Of a DNA stretch of 18,268 bases, positions 13,770 through 18,268 are shown piece after piece. Made by a program: the position numbers and the translations under genes. Under the pieces are notes generated by a model. It worked only from the letters and a program-made list of their open reading frames with translations, did no database searches and was not told the DNA's origin. This DNA is from UBA1388 sp964555515 (GTDB lineage Bacteria > Patescibacteriota > Microgenomatia > UBA1400 > PJMF01): assembly GCA_964555515.1 (NCBI GenBank), contig CAZKSJ010000016.1, forward strand, positions 1 to 18,268. Direction: 5' to 3'. Numbering within the stretch: the stretch's first letter is position 1; each line of letters starts with the position of its first letter.

Positions 13770-14336
13770 ATGGCAGGGCATAGCAAGTGGCACAACATCA
13801 AGAATAAAAAAGAGGCAACCGACGCCAAGAAGGGGAAAATTTTTGGCCAACTTTCAAAGCAAATCAGAATAGCAGTCAAAGAAGGTGGCTCAGATAATCC
13901 TCAATTTAATCCCACTTTACGGGTGGTGCTTGATAAGGCCAAAGCCGCCAACATGCCTAAAGAAAATATTCAAAAAGCAATCGACAAAGGGATGGGGCGA
14001 AGCAGCGATGGTTCAACTTTTCAGGAAATTACCTATGAAGCTTTTGGGCCAGGGGGAGTGCCGTTGTTGATCATGGTTGTGACTGATAACTTAAATCGGG
14101 CGGGGGGAGAAGTAAAGCATGTTTTGAGTAGGCACAATGGCTCGATTGGTAGTCCTGGTTCGGCGATGTACATGTTTACCCGGGGTGAGGATCAATCCTA
14201 TCAACCAACCATGCCGCTGACCGTCAGAAATGACGATTCAGCCAAGTTAGACGTCTTAATCGCGGCATTGGAAGAGATTGAGGATGTTGAAGAGGTCATT
14301 TCCGCTTTACAATCTACTACAGACGCCACTGTTTAA
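13770..14336 (+). CDS. yebC: YebC/PmpR (TACO1-type) protein, shortened
   Basis: Members of this family bind the ribosome and help translation of proline-rich stretches in several bacteria, and were earlier described as transcription regulators. The second ATG (13770, MAGHSKWHNIKNKK) is chosen because the family starts MAGHSKW and AAAGGA precedes it; the ATG at 13764 would add two residues. Domain I is intact (GKIFGQLSKQI, NMPKENIQKAIDKG, ITYEAFGPGGVPLLI, NRAGGEVKHVLSRHNG). At 188 residues it is about 55 short of E. coli YebC (246). Aligned by eye, SAMYMFTRG is followed almost at once by QPTMPLTVRNDDSAKLDVLIAALEEIEDVEEV, which matches the last domain, so most of the middle domain appears missing without a frameshift. 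Confidence 0.93.
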   Translation: MAGHSKWHNIKNKKEATDAKKGKIFGQLSKQIRIAVKEGGSDNPQFNPTLRVVLDKAKAANMPKENIQKAIDKGMGRSSDGSTFQEITYEAFGPGGVPLLIMVVTDNLNRAGGEVKHVLSRHNGSIGSPGSAMYMFTRGEDQSYQPTMPLTVRNDDSAKLDVLIAALEEIEDVEEVISALQSTTDATV

Positions 14337-14387
14337 TCTTTTGATGAGTGGCGGTTGGTAGTTGTCAGTACTAATGGCGAGGAGTCG

Positions 14388-15155
14388 ATGCGGAGAAGAG
14401 AAAAATTTGTTCTTGCGGCAATTTTTTTAAGTTTTTGCTTGCTGGTCGTGCAGTACACCAGCCTAGATTGGCGCTACTATGCTGTGGCAGGCTTAGTAGT
14501 TGTGACTTATGTTGTTTCAAGCTTAGTGTTACTTGATGATTTACAGAAGCATGAGTGGCTGACAATTGTGCCATTTCCGGCTTTTTATGCCGGAGCGGTA
14601 GGATTATTCTATTTTTTACTTCCATCCAACTTGGTCAGTCGAGCGACGATTTTAGTGATGTTTGCAATTGGCATGTATGCGTTGTTGTTAATGTCTAATA
14701 TTTACTCGGTGGCGAAGGGGAGGACGATCCAGTTGCTGCATGCAGCGCTCGCGATTGGGCTGTGGTTTACCCTACTGACTTCTTTGTTGTACACGAATAG
14801 CATTTTTTCTTTACGTTTGTCGTTTTACTGGACAGCAGGCCTGATTGGGGCGGTGCATCTACCTTTAATTGCCATGTCTTTGTGGGCGGTGAGGCTAGAG
14901 AAGTCACTTAGTAGAGAAGTTTTAGGTTTAACACTCTTTTTGACACTGATCATCACTGAATTTACCCTGGTATTAACTTTCATACCGTTTTCAATCTGGT
15001 ACTACGCGTTGTTTGTGATGTCTGTACTCTATGTTGGTTTAAGTATTGCGCGCAGTTTTTTGATGGGCAGGCTGTTTATGAGAGCTTTACTGGAGTACGT
15101 ATTGGTTGCCAGTTTTATTTTGGTGTTGTTTTTAGGTCTTTTTCCATTTAAGTAA
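14388..15155 (+). CDS. Polytopic membrane protein of unknown function
   Basis: A 255-residue integral membrane protein with eight or nine hydrophobic segments, for example FVLAAIFLSFCLLVV near the start, TILVMFAIGMYALLLM, AIGLWFTLLTSLLY, VLGLTLFLTLIITEF and YVLVASFILVLFLGLFPF at the end. The ATG at 14388 (MRRREKF) is chosen because GAGGAG (14379-14384) lies four bases before it; the frame itself is open from 14355. Short loops carry few charged residues, and I see no transporter or enzyme signature. The positive N-terminus suggests a cytoplasmic start. It follows yebC by 51 bases and may be co-transcribed. It is the last gene before a 1.7-kb gap. Confidence 0.85.
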   Translation: MRRREKFVLAAIFLSFCLLVVQYTSLDWRYYAVAGLVVVTYVVSSLVLLDDLQKHEWLTIVPFPAFYAGAVGLFYFLLPSNLVSRATILVMFAIGMYALLLMSNIYSVAKGRTIQLLHAALAIGLWFTLLTSLLYTNSIFSLRLSFYWTAGLIGAVHLPLIAMSLWAVRLEKSLSREVLGLTLFLTLIITEFTLVLTFIPFSIWYYALFVMSVLYVGLSIARSFLMGRLFMRALLEYVLVASFILVLFLGLFPFK

Positions 15156-15188
15156 TTTGGTGTTTATATCCGTTAATTTTAATTGTCA

Positions 15189-15235
15189 TTGATTTAGCAA
15201 TTGATTAATATGACATTTGATTAATGACCTTGATT
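15189..15235 (+). repeat. Four TTGATT copies, iteron-like
   Basis: TTGATT occurs at 15189, 15201, 15217 and 15230, at intervals of 12, 16 and 13 bases. The second and third copies extend to TTGATTAAT. The spacing is irregular, so a protein-binding array is only a possibility. Confidence 0.4.
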
Positions 15236-15284
15236 GAGAGTAGGGGTGATGCAGGAATATGCAAGAATAAATTGAGAGTAGGGG
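15233..15284 (+). repeat. 14-base direct repeat
   Basis: ATTGAGAGTAGGGG occurs exactly at 15233-15246 and 15271-15284, 38 bases apart, with a looser internal repeat (TGCAGGAATA / TGCAAGAATA) between them. No coding frame covers it. Confidence 0.7.
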
Positions 15285-15490
15285 GGTAGGCAATTTTAAA
15301 GTGGGTATATTAAGCCTGGTACGAAGGCATGTATAAAGTGATCATGACTCCAAGATGCTAAAAAATGGGACAAATTTTTGTAAAAAGCTTATGGTTTAAG
15401 AATATATTGGATTTGTTTAAAGAGCAGAGCATGAAAATACAGGTATATCCAGGCAGAGGAGAGGGTATGATATAGTTAGATACATTAAAT

Positions 15491-15527
15491 AACTATAGGA
15501 CTGTGGATAACTGTGAAAACTATAGGA
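15491..15527 (-). promoter_or_regulatory. Perfect DnaA box between AACTATAGGA repeats
   Basis: On the minus strand TTATCCACA (15510-15502) is the exact DnaA-box consensus. AACTATAGGA is repeated on both sides (15491-15500 and 15518-15527). Only one exact box was found in the non-coding region, and no dnaA or dnaN is nearby, so this alone does not define an origin; one exact 9-mer could occur by chance. Confidence 0.5.
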
Positions 15528-15848
15528 TTATATTTGCCATATTTTTTAAAATAATTGTTAGCACCAGGCTAAATGAGGGAATAACTGCAGTTAGAAGAGT
15601 GTGTGGGGAGCAATAACTAAACGGAGATCCAATCAAGAGAGATTAACAGATTTCCAGATATCTAGCCTGGGGAGGTGCGGGAATAAATAACCCGAAGCCA
15701 ATTCTCGTGTGATTCTTACATATTTGCGAGAGAGCTCAAGAGGAGCTGATATGCCTAGGACGGGTTGAAAGGAAGTGGCGGCAATTGGCCGAAATGGGGA
15801 CAAGCAATACCACAAATTAAAATAATAAGATATTTAAAGGTTACACGA

Positions 15849-15930
15849 CTCCACTCTGTTGAATGGGGGTCGCAGTGGAGCGCCAAACTCTGATTGGTGT
15901 TATGTCGCACAATATTACTTTTGCGACGTA
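15849..15930 (+). other. Two adjacent stem-loops
   Basis: CTCCACT (15849-15855) pairs with AGTGGAG (15874-15880) over an 18-base loop. TATGTCGCA (15901-15909) pairs with TGCGACGTA (15922-15930) over nine pairs, one of them G-U, with a 12-base loop. They may belong to an RNA or be binding sites. Neither is followed by a T-run, so they are not terminators. Confidence 0.45.
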
Positions 15931-16549
15931 AGCACAATTTTGTTGAGAGAGGCTGTTTATTCATTGGCTTCTATTGTCCCTGGACGTTTGGTGCAAATAT
16001 CTGAGTTTATATGTGGTGATTTCTTTTTCAGATATATTTCCCCTGCTTCAGCTACGTTTGGTTGAAGATTCTTTTTGTTGTTGCTGAATTGGTGTCTTTT
16101 TCTTGATATAGCTACTCTAATCAGCCGACTTGCTTGAGTCTGACCAGATTAGCACTTGAGGAAATAATAGGATCGTTTTTGGGAGCTTTTAGTTATGTTT
16201 TAAGTGTGCAGATTGATAATTTAATAATTAGTAATCAAAAATTGGTATATTGGGGTAAATAGCGATACATCCATTAATACATGAATTAAATGGATGATGA
16301 ATTGGTCGTTTAAAAAATAAAAAGCCGATTTTGGGGCGTTTGAGAAGCTTGGTTCCCAGGTTGGAAATGTAGATATATCAATCCAGACTGAATTGGCGGT
16401 CGTTCCAAATACTGGCGTTAATTAGTTGAGTACTTTGTTGATTGCGACCCACGCATATTAACTTTGCTATTTAGTATTTTTATTCTATGCTTTTAAGTCG
16501 TTTGTTTGGCGGTGCTTTCGAAGATTGTGCATGATCAGTGACTGCAGGA

Positions 16550-16588
16550 TCGATGACCGCCTCGATAGGAAGCTCGACTAGAGATCGA
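16550..16588 (+). repeat. Four phased TCGA cores
   Basis: TCGA occurs at 16550, 16562, 16574 and 16585, that is every 11-12 bases, in contexts GATCGATGACC, CCTCGATAGGA, GCTCGACTAGA and GATCGACAACT. The near-helical spacing would place the cores on roughly one face of the DNA. It may be chance. Confidence 0.4.
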
Positions 16589-16833
16589 CAACTTCATGTG
16601 CTAGCGGATTATGACCGTGAGTGGATTGAGTGAATTAAGTGGATCACGATTGCCTGTGAATGATAATGGTCGGCAAATTTATTTCAACCGGCATGTCGTC
16701 TAATAGCCTAATTCAACATAATAAAACTATACAAAACATATCAAAATAACAACAAAGATGACAAAAAATAGCTTGATGTGCGCAGGTTATTAACCAACAA
16801 GCAAAATTAGCACTCCCCTCTCCCCTCTGCCAA

Positions 16834-16862
16834 TTGACCAACTTATACAAGGTGGCTATACT
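16834..16862 (+). promoter_or_regulatory. Sigma70 promoter of the xer gene
   Basis: TTGACC (16834-16839) and TATACT (16857-16862) are separated by 17 bases, the best two-box promoter in the window. Transcription would start near 16869, leaving about 14 bases before the ATG at 16883 with no Shine-Dalgarno in them. Confidence 0.75.
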
Positions 16863-16882
16863 TGGGTTAATTACTTTCATTT

Positions 16883-17818
16883 ATGTCTACATCTACTCTC
16901 CCCCAGCCCGCTTTGATCAACTATTTGGAACATTTAGAAGTGGAACGCAATGTGAGCAGATTAACTATTCGCAATTACAGCCAGTATTTGCGGCGGTTTA
17001 TTGATTGGTACTTGGCGCAGGGCTTGACCGATCTCAAGCAACTTGACCAAGAAACTGTCCGGAAGTATCGAGTTTACTTGGCCAGATATGTGGATGATAT
17101 TGGCCGCACACTGGGCAAAAAAACGCAGAGCTATTACATCATTGCCCTCCGGGCGTGGTTAAAGTGGTTAATTAAGCAAGACGCCCCGGTTCTACACCCA
17201 GAAAAGATTGATTTGCCCAAGGCTGAGTCTCAGCACATGAAGTTTCTAGATAAAGATAAGATTGAGCTACTGCTGGCGCAACCGCGACTTTCTTCAAAAA
17301 CCGGCTTACGGGATAAAGCAATTTTAGAAGTCCTATTTTCTACTGGCTTGCGGGTAAGCGAGCTTATCTCTATCAACCGCGACCAGATTAATGAAAGCAC
17401 CCGCGAGTTTGGGGTGATTGGCAAGGGCCGGCGACCGCGGGTGGTGTTTTTGAGTGAGCGGGCTGCCGATTGGTTGCAAAAGTGGCTGCGTTCCAGAACC
17501 GATCATTGGAATCCGGTTTTTATCCGATTTGCCGGCAAAAAAGCAGAGCGCATGACCGACGGTGAAGAAATGCGGTTGACCACGAGGTCGGTACAAAGAT
17601 TGGTTGATAAGTACTGTCGTAAGGCCAAGTTGCCGATTAAAATTAGTCCACACGGCGTGAGGCATAGCTTTGCCACCGACTTGTTATCTAACGGGGCTGG
17701 GTTACGCGATGTGCAGGAGATGCTTGGTCATAAAAACGTGGCAACAACGCAAATTTACACCCATGTTACCAAGCCCCAACTCAAGAAAGTACATTCTCAG
17801 TTTCACACAGATTTTTAA
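16883..17818 (+). CDS. XerC/XerD-type tyrosine recombinase
   Basis: Site-specific recombinase of the type that resolves chromosome dimers at dif during division. At 311 residues it has the usual length. Residues 7-95 are the SAM-like DNA-binding domain (YLEHLEVERNVSRLTIRNYSQYLRRFIDW). The catalytic domain shows the full set: R157 in TGLRVSEL, K181 in GKGRR, H257 and R260 in SPHGVRHSF, H283 in LGHKN and the nucleophile Y292 in IYTH. It could also act as an integrase, but there is no cargo or second mobile gene around it, so housekeeping XerC/D is preferred. XerC and XerD cannot be told apart here. It stands alone behind its own promoter, between a long gene-free stretch and tRNA-Ala. Confidence 0.93.
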   Translation: MSTSTLPQPALINYLEHLEVERNVSRLTIRNYSQYLRRFIDWYLAQGLTDLKQLDQETVRKYRVYLARYVDDIGRTLGKKTQSYYIIALRAWLKWLIKQDAPVLHPEKIDLPKAESQHMKFLDKDKIELLLAQPRLSSKTGLRDKAILEVLFSTGLRVSELISINRDQINESTREFGVIGKGRRPRVVFLSERAADWLQKWLRSRTDHWNPVFIRFAGKKAERMTDGEEMRLTTRSVQRLVDKYCRKAKLPIKISPHGVRHSFATDLLSNGAGLRDVQEMLGHKNVATTQIYTHVTKPQLKKVHSQFHTDF

Positions 17819-18139
17819 AATTTAATGCTGCTAAAGTTTGAGTAGAAAATGAGCTAATTTAGCTGATTAGTTAAGCTTATGATATTAAATGATCATCATA
17901 TTATTCGCCTTGTCTTCCCCATTGATCAGTAAACACGATCAAAATAATTAGATAGTTATCAATAGATATATAAATATTAATATCTATTCATGCAGAGATT
18001 GGCACTAGTGGGAGAATTGGCGATGACTAATTTGTTGGTCAACAGCATTTGATGGTACAATAACTAGTCTGAAATGCTTGTAATCGCGCGTCGATTGGCC
18101 TGCTGACTTTTGGGCGAATCAGACAGAGCATCTCATAAA
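17819..18139. other. Intergenic region xer to tRNA-Ala
   Basis: No gene is seen. It holds a palindrome AGCTAA-T-TTAGCT (17852-17864), a perfect inverted repeat AATAGATAT / ATATCTATT (17961-17969 and 17980-17988), and an extended -10 box TGGTACAAT (18053-18061) with TTGTTG (18032-18037) 18 bases before it. The last is the likely promoter of the tRNA gene. Confidence 0.5.
17961..17988. repeat. 28-base A/T-rich inverted repeat downstream of xer
   Basis: AATAGATAT (17961-17969) and ATATCTATT (17980-17988) are perfect inverted arms around a 10-base A/T centre, 28 bases in all. That is the length of a classical dif site, but the inner bases do not match the dif consensus, so a recombination-site role is only suggested by size and place. 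Confidence 0.5.
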
Positions 18140-18216
18140 GGGCCTGTAGCGCAGCTGGTTAGCGCGTCTGTATGGCATACAGAAGGTCAGGGGTTCGAAT
18201 CCCCTCAGGTCCACCA
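18140..18216 (+). tRNA. tRNA-Ala (GGC)
   Basis: A complete 77-base cloverleaf. The acceptor stem GGGCCTG / CAGGTCC has seven pairs including G3-U70, the alanine identity element. The D stem is GCGC/GCGC, the anticodon stem TCTGT/ACAGA, the anticodon GGC at 18174-18176 in loop ATGGCAT (with the A32-U38 pair typical of this isoacceptor), the T arm AGGGG-TTCGAAT-CCCCT, and ACCA is encoded at the 3' end. Confidence 0.97.
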
Positions 18217-18232
18217 ATTTATTAAGTGAACA

Positions 18233-18268
18233 ATGCCAACCCGATCTACAGAACAATTTCAGGTATAC
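18233..18268 (+). CDS. Possible 5' end of another gene, cut by the window edge
   Basis: An ATG at 18233 opens a 12-codon frame (MPTRSTEQFQVY) to the window end, 16 bases after the tRNA. There is no Shine-Dalgarno. Twelve open codons are little evidence; it is listed because the position after the tRNA leaves room for a gene start. Confidence 0.25.
   Translation, partial: MPTRSTEQFQVY

Larger units (their letters stand above)
15156..16882. other. 1.7-kb gene-free region with DnaA box, repeats and hairpins
   Basis: No convincing gene lies here: the few open frames are under 70 codons, lack ribosome binding sites and show no recognisable protein. It is unusually long for such a compact genome. 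Contents from left to right: four TTGATT copies (15189-15235), a 14-base direct repeat ATTGAGAGTAGGGG (15233 and 15271), a perfect DnaA box in TGTGGATAA orientation (15502-15510) flanked by AACTATAGGA repeats, two stem-loops (15849-15880, 15901-15930), four TCGA cores at 11-12-base spacing (16550-16588), and the xer promoter (16834-16862). No rnpB, tmRNA or SRP RNA core motif was recognised. It could be a replication-related region, an undetected structured RNA, or decayed sequence. Confidence 0.6.

Noticed and set aside
15633..16065. Small open frames of 60-69 codons in the gene-free region, on both strands
   Set aside because: They overlap each other, lack ribosome binding sites, cover the hairpins and look random in composition.
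15156..16882. rnpB, tmRNA, 4.5S RNA or a CRISPR array in the gap
   Set aside because: None of the conserved core motifs was found, and there is no regular repeat-spacer pattern.
16883..18216. Integrated mobile element: recombinase next to a tRNA gene
   Set aside because: No cargo genes, no duplicated tRNA 3' end was noticed in the window, and the recombinase has the size and motifs of housekeeping Xer.

Overview
The window looks like a stretch of a Patescibacteria (Candidate Phyla Radiation) chromosome, possibly a Microgenomates-type lineage. The support is indirect: a compact EF-Ts and a shortened YebC, many lineage-restricted small or unknown proteins, A/T-rich intergenic DNA, no sign of biosynthetic operons, and several genes whose -10 box lies right at the start codon (leaderless transcripts). 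The standard code is used, since UGA acts as a stop, which argues against Gracilibacteria/Absconditabacteria. No 16S or universal marker tree could be run, so the lineage is an inference.

Layout. At 1-75 (minus) is the 5' end of a gene cut by the window edge. At 254-2574 (plus) glyA overlaps an NlpC/P60-like protein. At 2607-3302 (minus) a FkbM-type methyltransferase is divergent from nfo (endonuclease IV, 3374-4468), which carries a large Ser/Thr/Ala insertion. At 4461-6194 (minus) an unrecognised 577-residue protein with a Cys-rich zinc-binding motif follows a leader (about 6180-6458) that I read as a cobalamin-type riboswitch with a terminator/antiterminator platform. Next on the plus strand come an unknown 208-residue protein (6509-7135), folD with a linker insertion (7193-8254), and a probable toxin-antitoxin pair (8289-8880) with a Fic/Doc toxin. 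The translation block follows: rpsB with a 136-residue Lys/Ala/Thr tail in front of the S2 core, compact tsf, tgt, and a membrane-anchored LytR_C-domain protein (8991-12827). A TPR protein is convergent at 12908-13648 (minus). A shortened yebC and a polytopic membrane protein occupy 13770-15155. A 1.7-kb gene-free stretch (15156-16882) holds a perfect DnaA box, short direct repeats and hairpins. A Xer-type tyrosine recombinase (16883-17818) with a clean sigma70 promoter follows, then tRNA-Ala(GGC) at 18140-18216 and possibly the first codons of another gene.

How the genes relate. Most of the window is housekeeping: one-carbon metabolism (glyA, folD), translation (rpsB, tsf, tRNA-Ala, yebC), tRNA modification (tgt), abasic-site repair (nfo) and chromosome dimer resolution (xer). 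GlyA makes 5,10-methylene-THF from serine, and FolD interconverts it with 5,10-methenyl- and 10-formyl-THF. They are near each other but not in one operon. The least expected element is the ligand-responsive leader in front of the unknown zinc-motif protein. A second theme is that several conserved enzymes carry in-frame low-complexity segments (Nfo, FolD, S2, the NlpC/P60-like protein), while EF-Ts and YebC have lost segments.
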